From: an uncultured Emticicia sp.
GTDB lineage: Bacteria; Bacteroidota; Bacteroidia; Cytophagales; Spirosomataceae
Assembly (NCBI RefSeq): GCF_937903345.1
Contig: NZ_CALCZQ010000030.1
Location: 248,001 to 312,000, forward strand
DNA length: 64,000 nt
Direction of reading: 5' to 3'
The first letter of the stretch is position 1, and every line of letters begins with the position of its first letter. This document shows positions 36,991 to 46,165 of the stretch, piece after piece. The position numbers and the translations under genes are program-made. Under the pieces are notes generated by a model. That model ran no database searches. It saw only the letters and a list, made by a program, of their open reading frames with translations, and had not been told where the DNA came from.

Positions 36991-37347
36991 ATGCAGAAAA
37001 TTCAGATTATCATTATCTTTATTAATAGCATTTTGCTATTTTATATTGCTCGATTAATCATCAAAGGGAAACTAAGGGAGGAATATGCGATAGCATGGAT
37101 AGTGTGTACGATTTTACTGATGTTTTTTTCGTTTTGGAGAAATGGCTTAGAAGTGTTGGCAAAAATATTTGGAATATTTGAAGCACCAAACTTGGTATTT
37201 ATATCATTCATTTTTATCATTTTGATTTATTTACTTCATTTGTCAATCGTAAATACCAAACTTCAAAAAGATATTACTAAACTGACCCAAGAAATAGCCT
37301 TGATGAAGCAAAAAGTAAGAAATAATGAATCAAATGATGCAGCGTGA
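36991..37347 (+). CDS. DUF2304 membrane protein
   Basis: 118 residues with three predicted membrane segments (IIIIFINSILLFYIARLII, IAWIVCTILLMFFSFW, LVFISFIFIILIYLLHLSI) and a C-terminal basic coiled-coil (KLQKDITKLTQEIALMKQKV). This is the DUF2304 pattern. These small proteins usually sit next to polyprenyl-phosphate glycosyltransferases and are thought to help them at the membrane; that role is inference. It overlaps the next gene by 23 bp. Confidence 0.88.
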   Translation: MQKIQIIIIFINSILLFYIARLIIKGKLREEYAIAWIVCTILLMFFSFWRNGLEVLAKIFGIFEAPNLVFISFIFIILIYLLHLSIVNTKLQKDITKLTQEIALMKQKVRNNESNDAA

Positions 37348-37723
37348 GGCCAAATTATTTGCCCAGTATCTTGGTGCAAAAGTCGATGATAAAGTTTTGT
37401 TGACAAAATACACTGATGCAATCGAAATAATGAAGTTTAGTTTGAGTAAAAAAGAAGAGAATATACTGTTATATTTACTTAAAATGCCTTTTTTACTGCC
37501 ATATATTGATGGAGCTTGGGCGTTTTTAAAACCAAAAAACGGTATTAGAAAACGAATTTTAGTGATGAATGCCTTAATTGAAACCCAACCTCAATATGTT
37601 CATTTTTTTTTGAATCAAGAAAACATTCCATTTCCAATAATTAAATTGATTGTTAGAGGTTTGGTGGCAGTTTTGAAAGGAATGATTGGCATTTTATTGA
37701 TGATTCTTTTAGGATGGAAATAA
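37325..37723 (+). CDS. Small protein of unknown function preceding a GMC oxidoreductase
   Basis: 132 residues; nearby ATG codons at 37334 and 37337 are alternative starts. It is mostly helical, with LSKKEENILLYLLKMPFLLP in the middle and a C-terminal hydrophobic helix (GLVAVLKGMIGILLMILLG). It overlaps both neighbours (23 bp with DUF2304, 10 bp with the GMC gene). Small helical partners such as gluconate 2-dehydrogenase subunit 3 often accompany membrane GMC oxidoreductases; this one could play a similar role, but I do not recognise that family in it. Confidence 0.7.
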   Translation: MNQMMQREAKLFAQYLGAKVDDKVLLTKYTDAIEIMKFSLSKKEENILLYLLKMPFLLPYIDGAWAFLKPKNGIRKRILVMNALIETQPQYVHFFLNQENIPFPIIKLIVRGLVAVLKGMIGILLMILLGWK

Positions 37724-39318
37724 TTGATTATATAGTTGTGGGTTCGGGTTGTACAGGTGCAATGACGGCCGAAACACTTGCTGAGTCGGGCAAGAGGGTT
37801 TTGGTGCTTGATGTAGGCATAGAAAACGAAAGTCCAAGCGAGGTAAATACTGATTTTATCTCGAAAAGATTCAATGACAAACAACAAGCTGATTTTTTTC
37901 TGGGTAAGGAATTGGAGGTTTTGAGCGAAACCACGCACCCAAACATGCCACAACAAATGGCTCAACGGAAGTTCATGACTGAATTAACTGGTAGATTATT
38001 GCCTGTTTCGTCTGAAAATTTTTTTCCTGTGGAATCTTTAGCTTTAGGTGGACTTGGCAATGGTTGGGGACTGGGAAGTTGTGTTTTTTCAGCAAATGAA
38101 CTCAAAAAAGTAGGAGTTTCGACTGCTTTAATGAATGAATCGTATAAAGTAATTGCCAGCCGAATTGGGATTTCGGGTGAGAAGAACGATGATGCTAGTA
38201 TTTTTTGTCATAATAACTTGATTGATTTACAGCCTTCTATAAAAATTAATCCTGCCGCTGCAAGTTTGTATCACCAATATCGTAAAAAGGAAACTTATTT
38301 TAAACAAAATAAACTCTATATTGGTCGTCCTGCTCTTGCATTTTTAACCGAAATTAAAGACCATCGTCAAGCCTATTCATACAAAGATTTAGATTTTTAT
38401 ACCAACGAAGGTGATAGTGCTTATCGACCAGCGATTACCATACAGAATTTGCTAAAAAAAGCTAAAATCGAGTATCAAAAAGGCTGGTTAGCCTTGCGTT
38501 TTTGGGAAGAAAATAATTGTTCTGTTTTAGAATGTCTGCATATTGAAACAAATGAGAAAAAGTTGTTTTATGCTACAAAACTAATTCTGTCGGCAAGCAC
38601 GCTCAGTACCGCCAGAATTGTGATGAGGTCGTTTCAAAAAAAAGATAAATTGCCAATTTTGTGCAATGCCTATACCTATATGCCAATGGTTTATTGGCCA
38701 TTTGTTGGTAAGCGGAACATCGATCAGTTTTGTGGTTTGGTACAATTGGCCATGTTTTATGATAAAAACGCCGACCATTCGGAAGTTGCTATGGCTTCTA
38801 TTTATAATTATCGGTCGATGTTAAATTTTAGGATTTTGAAACAGATGCCACTCAATTATGCCGATGGCATGAAATTTCTACAACTTTTAATTCCTGCCTT
38901 ATTTATTGCGGGTATTTTTCATCCAGCCGACTACCAAAAACAAAATTTTATTCAATTACAAAAATCAAATTCGCTTACTGGCGATACTTTATTCACTAAC
39001 TATACTTTTGAAGCTGACGAAGCAAACCAAATTATTGAAACAGAAAAATTATATACCAAAGCTTTCTATAAACTTAATTGCTTGATTTTAAGTAAGATAC
39101 GTACAAATGCAGGAGCAAGCATTCATTATTCAGGCACATTACCTTTTGGCGAAAACGAGCAATTATTTCATTTATCACCTGTAGGAAAATTATACGGAAC
39201 AAATAATATTTTTGTGGCAGATGGCTCTGGATTTAAGTTTCTTCCAGGCAAAGGTCTCACCTTATCTTTAATGGCAAATGCTCATTTAGTGGCTCTAAAT
39301 GTATTAAAAAATGCTTAG
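37714..39318 (+). CDS. GMC family FAD-dependent oxidoreductase
   Basis: 534 residues. The N-terminal Rossmann motif IDYIVVGSGCTGAMTAETLA followed by RVLVLDVG binds FAD; ESLALGGLGNGWGLGSCVFS and TKLILSASTLSTARIVMRSF are further GMC blocks, and the C-terminal NNIFVADGSGFKFLPGKGLT holds the usual FAD-binding end, though the classic catalytic HisPro-Asn pair is not obvious (HLSPVGKLYGTNNI near the end lacks it). It oxidises an alcohol or sugar; the substrate is unknown. It overlaps the preceding gene by 10 bp and the following epimerase gene by 8 bp, so the operon is translated as a unit. Confidence 0.85.
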   Translation: MEIIDYIVVGSGCTGAMTAETLAESGKRVLVLDVGIENESPSEVNTDFISKRFNDKQQADFFLGKELEVLSETTHPNMPQQMAQRKFMTELTGRLLPVSSENFFPVESLALGGLGNGWGLGSCVFSANELKKVGVSTALMNESYKVIASRIGISGEKNDDASIFCHNNLIDLQPSIKINPAAASLYHQYRKKETYFKQNKLYIGRPALAFLTEIKDHRQAYSYKDLDFYTNEGDSAYRPAITIQNLLKKAKIEYQKGWLALRFWEENNCSVLECLHIETNEKKLFYATKLILSASTLSTARIVMRSFQKKDKLPILCNAYTYMPMVYWPFVGKRNIDQFCGLVQLAMFYDKNADHSEVAMASIYNYRSMLNFRILKQMPLNYADGMKFLQLLIPALFIAGIFHPADYQKQNFIQLQKSNSLTGDTLFTNYTFEADEANQIIETEKLYTKAFYKLNCLILSKIRTNAGASIHYSGTLPFGENEQLFHLSPVGKLYGTNNIFVADGSGFKFLPGKGLTLSLMANAHLVALNVLKNA

Positions 39319-40156
39319 AACTATTGCAATAACTGGAGCAAATGGCTTTATCGGAAAGGCTTTTGTAAAAGCATTAGTTGAAAAAAACTATCAAATAAAA
39401 GCATTTGTTAGGACAATCCCAAGCTATAAATTTGAAGGTGTCTCCTATCATTTATATCGCTTGGAAGATGATTTAGACAAAAAGCTATTTGAAGACGTTG
39501 ATATTTTTATTCATTTGGCTTTTCAGTTTGAAAAACAAGAACGAAATGGAATTGATGTCAATATTTTTGCAGCCAAAAACTTGAAAAGATTGAATTTAGC
39601 ACAATATGTTTTCATCTCAAGTTTTGCTGCGGCGAGTCCAGTTACGGATACATATTATGGAAAATGTAAGCTGGCGGTAGAAGCATTTTTTAAAGATGAC
39701 TTGATTATTAGGCCTGCTTTAGTTTTGGGTGCTGGAGGTTTATTTGGAAGATTAAAGATGCAATTATCAAAAACTAAATTTGTGCCTTTATTAAATGGTG
39801 GCAAACAAATTATTCAAACAATTTTATTGGAAGATTTAGTAGAATCAGCCATTTATTTAATTGAAAATCAGGCAAAAGGTATTTTTCATCTTGCTCATCC
39901 CGAAAAGGTGTTTTATAAAGAATTTATCTTAAAAATTGCATATAAACTACGAAAAGAACTGTTATTCTTACCAGTTCCAGTTTTTTTGATGAAAATTATT
40001 TTGGCTTTTATTCGGATATTTCCACAACCACCCATCAATAAAGATAACTTGATAGGCTTACTCACCTCAAAATATATTGATACTACATCTGAGCAAAATA
40101 TGATGCCACGAAAATGGTATTCATTTGAAGAAAGTTTGGAGAAAATAGATTTGTAA
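39311..40156 (+). CDS. NAD-dependent epimerase/dehydratase family protein
   Basis: 281 residues. Extended short-chain dehydrogenase fold: TIAITGANGFIGKAFVKAL binds NAD(P), FIHLAFQFE and SSFAAASPVTDTYYGKCKLA (with the Tyr-x-x-x-Lys pair YYGKCK) form the active site. It lacks the C-terminal domain length of large epimerases and could be a reductase, epimerase or lactone-forming enzyme. Last gene of the GT2-DUF2304-small protein-GMC operon; 8 bp separate its stop from the convergent carbamoyltransferase gene. A sugar- or lipid-modifying role with the GMC enzyme is inferred. Confidence 0.85.
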   Translation: MLRTIAITGANGFIGKAFVKALVEKNYQIKAFVRTIPSYKFEGVSYHLYRLEDDLDKKLFEDVDIFIHLAFQFEKQERNGIDVNIFAAKNLKRLNLAQYVFISSFAAASPVTDTYYGKCKLAVEAFFKDDLIIRPALVLGAGGLFGRLKMQLSKTKFVPLLNGGKQIIQTILLEDLVESAIYLIENQAKGIFHLAHPEKVFYKEFILKIAYKLRKELLFLPVPVFLMKIILAFIRIFPQPPINKDNLIGLLTSKYIDTTSEQNMMPRKWYSFEESLEKIDL

Positions 40157-40164
40157 ATTATGTA

Positions 40165-41886
40165 TCATTTCCAAACGATAATATCATTCAAAATCAGATA
40201 ATCTATATCGGCATTGGCAAACGAACGAACGGCATCTTGTGGTGTACAAACGATGGGCTCGCCTTTGATATTAAATGAAGTATTAATCAAAACCGGGTAG
40301 CCACTCAATGTTTCAAATGTTTTCAAAAGTTTTTGCATCGGAGCATTCACTTTTTCATTCACTGTCTGAATCCTTACTGTGCCGTCAACGTGTGTCAACG
40401 AAGGCATAATACTGCGATATTTTTCTCTTACATCATAAACTAATAGCATATATGGATTTGGATAATCATGGTCGAAAAACATCCCACAATCTTCTTCAGT
40501 TACAATAGCGGCAAAAGGGCGGAAGGCTTCTCGGAATTTAACTCGTTTATTCAAAATGTCCTTCATGTCTTTATCCATCGGATTCGCCAAAATACTCCGA
40601 TTCCCCAATGCTCTTGGGCCAAATTCCATTCTGCCTTGAAACCACGCAATAATTTTATTTTGCATCAGTTTTTCGGCAGTAAAACTATAAATTTCATCTC
40701 CTGCGATTCGATAAGAAAGTCCAGCTTCTTCGATAGCTTTTAAACATGTGGCATTGTCATATTCTGGCCCTAAAAAAGCAGTTTCTTGCGTTTTTCTTGA
40801 CTGATTTAGTTTTTGGTGATTGAGTAATAAAGCTGCACCAATCGCCGTACCTGAATCGCCTGCAGCGGGCTGTATAAAAATATCTTTAAATAAACCCGAT
40901 TTGGCAATGATACCATTGGTAACGCTGTTGAGAGCAACTCCGCCCGCCATGCACAAATTATTGCTTTTAGTTACTTTTTTAAGATGTTTTGCCATGTGCA
41001 TGACCACGTCTTCTACTATATGCTGTGCTGCTGCAGCTACTTCTAACTCTTGTTCTGTCCATTCTTTACCTTCGTTTTTTGACTCACCAAATAGTTTCGT
41101 AAACTTCTCACTCACACCTGATTTTCTGGTATAATGATAGGAGAAATAGTTCATATCAAAATCAAATCCGCCATTTTCTTTCAATCGAAAAAGTTTTTTC
41201 ATTTGTTCATAAACCTTGCCATTTTGGTTGCCATAAGAGGCTAAACCCATCATTTTTCCTGGCCCTTCAATAAGTTTAAAGCCTAAATGAATTGAAACTG
41301 CTTGATAGAAAGCACCTAATGAGTAGGGTGTATTGACAGTCTGAATTTTACGAATTTTATTTCCTTTTCCCTTGGCAAGCAAAGTTGTTGCCCATTCACC
41401 TGCACCATCAATGGTCAAGATTGCTGCTTCTTCAAAAGGAGAGGGGAAAAACGCACTTGCCGCATGGCAAAGGTGATGTTCTAAAAAATGAAATTTAAAC
41501 TTTGGGTTTTGTGCTTGAAAGGATTTTTTGAGCTTTTCGGGAAGTTTATACATATCCAAAAGATAGTTCAACATTCCTAAATTTTCTTCTACTTCAAAAC
41601 TTCGTTGTTCTCTTAAAAGCGTCGGAACTTTATCCCAAAACTTTAGCAAGTAAACAGGTATTTTTGATAATGAAATCGTAGGATTCCAGAAAAAAGCTAT
41701 ATGGTCGAGGTCATCAATTGTAAGATTTTCGTGTGCTAAACAAGCACTAATTGCATTTTCGGGAAATCCACCTGCGTGTTTTTTTCGATTGAGTCTTTCT
41801 TCTTCAACGGCAAAAGCAATTTCATTATTGATTATTAAAGCAGCTGCCGAATCGTGTCCGTAGCCATTAAATCCTAAAATTTTCAT
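40165..41886 (-). CDS. Carbamoyltransferase (NodU/CmcH/TobZ family)
   Basis: 573 residues. The N-terminal Kae1/YrdC-like domain is clear: MKILGFNGYGHDSAAALI, EERLNRKKHAGGFP, HHLCHAASAFFPSPF, TIDGAGEWATTLL and LCMAGGVALNSVTNG. The C-terminal domain has FQGRMEFGPRALGNRSILAN and TSFNIKGEPIVCTPQDAVRS. These enzymes use carbamoyl phosphate and ATP to carbamoylate hydroxyl groups of Nod factors, antibiotics and polysaccharides. It is followed on the same strand, 2 bp away, by a TMTC-like membrane protein, so the carbamoylated product is probably a surface or exported glycan; this last step is inference. Confidence 0.93.
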   Translation of the reverse strand: MKILGFNGYGHDSAAALIINNEIAFAVEEERLNRKKHAGGFPENAISACLAHENLTIDDLDHIAFFWNPTISLSKIPVYLLKFWDKVPTLLREQRSFEVEENLGMLNYLLDMYKLPEKLKKSFQAQNPKFKFHFLEHHLCHAASAFFPSPFEEAAILTIDGAGEWATTLLAKGKGNKIRKIQTVNTPYSLGAFYQAVSIHLGFKLIEGPGKMMGLASYGNQNGKVYEQMKKLFRLKENGGFDFDMNYFSYHYTRKSGVSEKFTKLFGESKNEGKEWTEQELEVAAAAQHIVEDVVMHMAKHLKKVTKSNNLCMAGGVALNSVTNGIIAKSGLFKDIFIQPAAGDSGTAIGAALLLNHQKLNQSRKTQETAFLGPEYDNATCLKAIEEAGLSYRIAGDEIYSFTAEKLMQNKIIAWFQGRMEFGPRALGNRSILANPMDKDMKDILNKRVKFREAFRPFAAIVTEEDCGMFFDHDYPNPYMLLVYDVREKYRSIMPSLTHVDGTVRIQTVNEKVNAPMQKLLKTFETLSGYPVLINTSFNIKGEPIVCTPQDAVRSFANADIDYLILNDIIVWK

Positions 41887-41888
41887 GT

Positions 41889-43802
41889 TTATTTTTTCTT
41901 CTGATATGCTTCTAAAAGGTTTCCACTCAAAAGTTGGTTGTTTGGATTGATTTTTAGTCCTTTTTCGCCAATTTTAATCGCTTTTTCAAAATCTCCAAGT
42001 CGATTATAAGCTGCACAAATATTGTTGTAAGCAAGGTCGTAGTTTGGGCGAAGTTTTAAAGCTTCATTCGCGGCGTTAATACATCGCTGAAAATCACGTT
42101 TATTATAATATTCAAGACTCAAATTAAGGTAATTTTCAGGTGTCGGATTTACCTTAGCCCTCTTTACTACACCGATAGGTCTGAGTTTCAACGAAAGTTG
42201 TGTGTTTAGTAATATTTGATGATTCTTACTTAAACTTAAACCTTTTTGTAGTATTTGTTTCGCTTCATCAATCCTACCTGTTTTTAACAAAAATTGTGCA
42301 TAATAGTTGTATGCCTCAGGCACACTTGGATTAAGTTCAATTCCTTTCTTAAAGTTTGCTTCGGCTATTATTTTATCTCCCAAAGCACCTTTTGCAATGC
42401 CCATGTTGATATAGCCATAGGCGTAGGATGGCAAAATGGTTAATGTCCGTTGGAAACAAAAAATTGCATTTACATAATCACCTTTTTGCATTTGTGCAAG
42501 TCCATAATTCATCCAACCACGTCCATTATTAGGGGCTTTAATGGTGCATTCTTGCCAAAGTAGTTCTTCTGTAGCCCAAATCTTATTTCGTTGTCGAGTT
42601 CCGTAACCATGAATGGATAAAAAGATACAACTTGCCGTAATAATTGCCCACTTTGAAGTCGTTTTTTCAATTAAACGAAGCTCAACAATGATATTTCTAA
42701 AATATGTTGAACAAGCAATAAATAAACCGATATAAGGAAAAAAAGTACGGTGGTCGTTTAACACCTCAGCAAATGAAAAAATGCTTGAGGTAGGCAATAA
42801 AGCTATAAAAAACCAAAAAATACCAAAGGTAATAGGCCTGTTTTTTAGATTAAAAGAACATTTATAAGCAACAATTAAAAGGCCCAAAACAAACAAAAGA
42901 CCAGCTAAAACTCTATCATCTCTGTATGGAATAATATTCCAGTCGGAATCAACAACCAAATTGATTGGCAAAACGAAATTATAGGCATAGTGAAACATGA
43001 CGAAAGGTTGCGTAAAAAGGTATTGAAGCATACCCGCTCCGCCCGTATCCCATTGAGTAGGCGTCTTTGTCCGTGAAAACAAAAAAAGTGTAATAGATAG
43101 TAGCAAAGGGAGAGCAACCTGTTTAAAAACTGTAAAAAATTTGCTCGAAAACCATTGTTTTACCGAAAGTTTTTGTTCAAAAAGTAGTTTGTAAACTCCC
43201 AAAATTGGGATAAACATCATTGTTAACTCTTTTACAAAAAAACCAAGAAATGAAGGAAGGAAATAAAGATAAAATTTATGACTTTTCGGAAAATAAAAAT
43301 ATAGCACGAAAGACAATGCGATGGTAAGCGTAGAAAAAGAATCAGACCGAGCAATGATATAGTTAATAGTTTCGGCATTGGCCGTATGTAACAAAAACCA
43401 AGCAGTTGCAAACAATGCAAAGTTGGTGTTTTGACAATTTTTAAGACTATTTTGTAATAAATGCAGAAAAATAAAATAACACAAAATACCTAAAATAAGA
43501 AAACATAAAAAAATATTTACATGAAACATAAATGGCTCAGGCGTTGGTTTACCTGCTAAATAAAAATCTATTGCGTTTAGCGTTGTTAATCCAGGGCGGT
43601 ATGCTTGATTGGCTGGTAAGGTGCTAGTAGTCTGTGCATTAGAGAAAAAACTCGGTATGTTTTTAATATCTCGGATATAAAGATTATCAACAATAGTGTG
43701 AAAGTCATCAAAATGAAAAGTATTGTTGAAATGATTCTCATAAACGAGAAAAGTAATAAGTAAAATGGATAAAAGAACTATAAAAGAATAAAGTTTTTTC
43801 AT
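41889..43802 (-). CDS. Polytopic membrane protein with TPR repeats, TMTC/O-mannosyltransferase-like
   Basis: 637 residues. The N-terminal membrane part (about residues 5-400) has roughly ten hydrophobic segments and an early acidic motif FHFDDFHTIVDN near residue 32, the position of the catalytic acidic residues in GT-C type O-mannosyltransferases such as PMT and TMTC. The C-terminal part (about 410-637) is a run of TPR repeats (GWMNYGLAQMQKGDYVNAIF, NMGIAKGALGDKIIAEANFK, YNYYAQFLLKTGRIDEAKQI). TMTC proteins have the same plan in animals. A lipid-linked-sugar transferase acting with the neighbouring carbamoyltransferase and GT2/DUF2304 pair is inferred. Confidence 0.82.
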   Translation of the reverse strand: MKKLYSFIVLLSILLITFLVYENHFNNTFHFDDFHTIVDNLYIRDIKNIPSFFSNAQTTSTLPANQAYRPGLTTLNAIDFYLAGKPTPEPFMFHVNIFLCFLILGILCYFIFLHLLQNSLKNCQNTNFALFATAWFLLHTANAETINYIIARSDSFSTLTIALSFVLYFYFPKSHKFYLYFLPSFLGFFVKELTMMFIPILGVYKLLFEQKLSVKQWFSSKFFTVFKQVALPLLLSITLFLFSRTKTPTQWDTGGAGMLQYLFTQPFVMFHYAYNFVLPINLVVDSDWNIIPYRDDRVLAGLLFVLGLLIVAYKCSFNLKNRPITFGIFWFFIALLPTSSIFSFAEVLNDHRTFFPYIGLFIACSTYFRNIIVELRLIEKTTSKWAIITASCIFLSIHGYGTRQRNKIWATEELLWQECTIKAPNNGRGWMNYGLAQMQKGDYVNAIFCFQRTLTILPSYAYGYINMGIAKGALGDKIIAEANFKKGIELNPSVPEAYNYYAQFLLKTGRIDEAKQILQKGLSLSKNHQILLNTQLSLKLRPIGVVKRAKVNPTPENYLNLSLEYYNKRDFQRCINAANEALKLRPNYDLAYNNICAAYNRLGDFEKAIKIGEKGLKINPNNQLLSGNLLEAYQKKK

Positions 43803-43963
43803 CGAATAAATAAATGATGGTTAAGATTTGCTTTGGTTAAATTATTTGTGAAAAAATGAATCGGTATGCTATTATCGCTGGTAATCATTGAAGATTTATG
43901 GTGTGGTCGAAAGATAATTTCGACCACCTAACTTTAAAAAAGAGGATTTTTACACGAAAAAAA

Positions 43964-44917
43964 TCAAGCACCTAGGGCTTTCTCAACCGAAGCCTTCATT
44001 TTTTTGAAACCAACTTTGGCTGCTTCAAGAGCTGGCATTTTCCAGTAATCTTCATTGAAAAGCTCCAAAGAAAGTACAATCGGTACATTTTTTTCATTTA
44101 ACATTTGAAAAATTGGAGTAAGCGGAGCAACCCCATCACCCGGAAAAACTCGGTAGCTATCATTGATTTTTTCTCTCGAAACATTAGCAGGATAATCGTT
44201 TACGTGAAACATCTGCATACACTGCCCATTGAGCATTTTCAAGGCATTAAATTCCGAACCGCCCTTGAATAAATGATAAACATCAGATAAAATAACCGCT
44301 TTTGGGTGTCCACTTTCGGCTGCCACGAAAAGGGCTTCACCGAAAAGGTGTAGATTTGCTGAAAAACCCCACATTTCGAGTTGTGGTAAAACGCCCATTT
44401 CATCGCCCAAGTCAAGCATTTGGCGGAAACGTGCGGCAGCATTTTGTAAATTAATTCCTGCTTTATTGGTTGCCCCAAAAGGCGGAGCGGCAATGCGTTT
44501 GCAACCAATTTCAGCCAGCATACCCATCTCTCGTCTGGTTTGTTCAAGAGCTTTTGCCCTTTGATTAGGGTCGTCAACAATCCAAGAAGCAAATCCAATT
44601 GCATCTTCGATGGTCAGGCCTAAATCTTTTGCTTTTTGGCGAACGTCCTTTAAATTTCCACCTTTACCTGCGTAGGTTTCGAGGGTTTTTGTCCAAATTT
44701 CTATACCTGAATATCCAGCTTTAGCAGCCACATCGAGTTCGGCCATTAGACCGATATTCTGCTTCATAATCGTACTTGTGTTCAAGCAATAGCTAAAATT
44801 ATTTTTAGCCGTTTTTGGTGCTTGAGCAGCGGTATTTTCTAAACCAAGTGCCAAACCAACACCAGTTGCCAAACTTGATTTGATGAGATTTCTACGAGAA
44901 ATATTTGAAGATTCCAT
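43964..44917 (-). CDS. Sugar phosphate isomerase/epimerase-type TIM-barrel protein with Tat signal
   Basis: 317 residues. The N-terminus has a twin-arginine signal (ISRRNLIKSSLATGVGLALG). The rest is a xylose-isomerase/AP-endonuclease-2 type TIM barrel with metal-ligand motifs (QLEMWGFSANLHLFG, VILSDVYHLFKGG, MFHVNDYPANVSRE, VLSLELFNEDYWK), most like hydroxypyruvate isomerase-related proteins. Such exported sugar isomerases are common in Bacteroidota catabolic islands; substrate unknown. The gene ends about 160 bp past the TMTC-like gene start and is followed downstream by no close partner. Confidence 0.88.
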   Translation of the reverse strand: MESSNISRRNLIKSSLATGVGLALGLENTAAQAPKTAKNNFSYCLNTSTIMKQNIGLMAELDVAAKAGYSGIEIWTKTLETYAGKGGNLKDVRQKAKDLGLTIEDAIGFASWIVDDPNQRAKALEQTRREMGMLAEIGCKRIAAPPFGATNKAGINLQNAAARFRQMLDLGDEMGVLPQLEMWGFSANLHLFGEALFVAAESGHPKAVILSDVYHLFKGGSEFNALKMLNGQCMQMFHVNDYPANVSREKINDSYRVFPGDGVAPLTPIFQMLNEKNVPIVLSLELFNEDYWKMPALEAAKVGFKKMKASVEKALGA

Positions 44918-45144
44918 TTTGGTTAATAGATATTTTTAGGGTTGAATTATATTTTTATTCGAATAAATTATTCATTATTACTTCACTTTGTACCCACCTT
45001 AATTTATATTCATTATTTTTAAATCCATGAGTGCTTACGGCTGTGAAGAAAACTGTTTTTTTGTTTTAGTGACTTATTTGAATAGCCTGATTTTGTTGGC
45101 GATATTCTCGGCATATTTTTTTGGCTAGGTATTGAAAATAATAA

Positions 45145-45181
45145 TTAGCCAAATTGTATATAAATTTACCGTTTTGGCTAA
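45145..45181 (-). terminator. Hairpin after the SMP-30 gene
   Basis: TTAGCCAAA (45145-45153) pairs with TTTGGCTAA (45173-45181), 10 bp past the SMP-30 stop. On the minus strand it is followed by TTATTATTTTC, a weak T-rich tract. Confidence 0.5.
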
Positions 45182-45191
45182 TAATAAACAA

Positions 45192-46082
45192 TCAAATACC
45201 CTTCACTTTCATTTTAAGTGTATAAACAGCCTTTGATGCCGTAATAAAAAGCATTTTTCGGTCTTTACCTCCGAAAGTTACGTTGGCTGTCCACGGTTCT
45301 TTAACTTCAATATGCTCAATTTGAGTGCCGTTTTTATCGAAAACTGTTACGCCTTTTCCTGTTACATATACATTGCCTTTTTTATCAATTGTCATTCCGT
45401 CCGAACCCATCGGAGCAAAAAGTTTACGGTCGCTTAGTGTACCGTCAAGATTGATTCTATAAGCATATGTTTTTTTATCGCCAATATCTGCAACGTATAA
45501 AGTTTTGCCATCGGATGTGCCGATAATACCGTTGGGTGCTACAAATTCTCGTGCCGCAATTGTCACCGTTTTTTTGTCAGGAGAAAGATAATATACTCTT
45601 TTTTCGGGCAAATCCATGCCTTTACGAGTCCAGTAAGGTCTTTGATAGAATGGGTCGGTAAAATAAATGCCACCGTTTGGAGCAATCCAGAGGTCGTTTG
45701 GACCATTGAATTTTTTGCCTTCAAAATCATTAACTAAAACTGTGATTTTTTGATTTTTATCAATGCTTATGAGTTGATTTTCTAAATCAGCACAAGAAAG
45801 CAAATTTCCTGCTCGGTCGAAGTAAAGACCATTTGAGCGACCAGTTTTATCCATGTAAAGCGATATAGAATTATCAGCGACCGACCATTTATAGATTTTG
45901 TCATTGGGTTGGTCAGTGAAGAATACATTGCCTTCTGCATCGGCAGCTGGGCCTTCGGTAAAGGCATATTCGCCCGAAAGTTTAGTAAGTATTGCTCCTT
46001 TTGCAATGATTTTACTTTGTTGTGCAAATCCATTTAATACAAAAATGAATAGCATAAAAATGCTTGTTATAGTTTTTTTCAT
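45192..46082 (-). CDS. SMP-30/gluconolactonase family protein, secreted
   Basis: 296 residues from the ATG at 46080-46082, which opens a signal peptide (MKKTITSIFMLFIFVLNGFA); 15 upstream codons in frame are rejected. The six-bladed propeller pattern is clear: LSGEYAFTEGPAADAEGNVF, DRAGNLLSCADLENQLIS, FNGPNDLWIAPNGGIYFTDP, VAPNGIIGTSDGKTLYVADI and MGSDGMTIDKKGNVYVT. Glu and Asn metal ligands of the SMP-30 calcium site are present in EGPAADAEGN and FNGPNDLW. It may hydrolyse sugar lactones. The leader carries its own -7 box and a terminator-like hairpin only 21 bp before the ATG. Confidence 0.9.
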   Translation of the reverse strand: MKKTITSIFMLFIFVLNGFAQQSKIIAKGAILTKLSGEYAFTEGPAADAEGNVFFTDQPNDKIYKWSVADNSISLYMDKTGRSNGLYFDRAGNLLSCADLENQLISIDKNQKITVLVNDFEGKKFNGPNDLWIAPNGGIYFTDPFYQRPYWTRKGMDLPEKRVYYLSPDKKTVTIAAREFVAPNGIIGTSDGKTLYVADIGDKKTYAYRINLDGTLSDRKLFAPMGSDGMTIDKKGNVYVTGKGVTVFDKNGTQIEHIEVKEPWTANVTFGGKDRKMLFITASKAVYTLKMKVKGI

Positions 46083-46103
46083 GAGGGTAGAATGAGGAAA
46101 ACG

Positions 46104-46140
46104 AAAAAAGGTTATTTCGCATTGCAAAATAACCTTTTTT
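46104..46140 (-). promoter_or_regulatory. Terminator-like hairpin in the SMP-30 gene leader
   Basis: A 14-bp perfect stem, AAAAAAGGTTATTT (46104-46117) and AAATAACCTTTTTT (46127-46140), downstream of a promoter box (46152-46159) and 21 bp upstream of the SMP-30 ATG. It has the form of an intrinsic terminator in the minus direction. It may end read-through from the hydroxylase operon, or act as a leader attenuator. Confidence 0.6.
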
Positions 46141-46151
46141 CAAATAAGCTA

Positions 46152-46159
46152 CAAATGTA
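46152..46159 (-). promoter_or_regulatory. Probable -7 box for the SMP-30 gene
   Basis: TACATTTG on the minus strand, an exact TAnnTTTG match, inside the spacer between the molybdenum hydroxylase operon and the SMP-30 gene. Confidence 0.55.
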
Positions 46160-46165
46160 TTTTGT

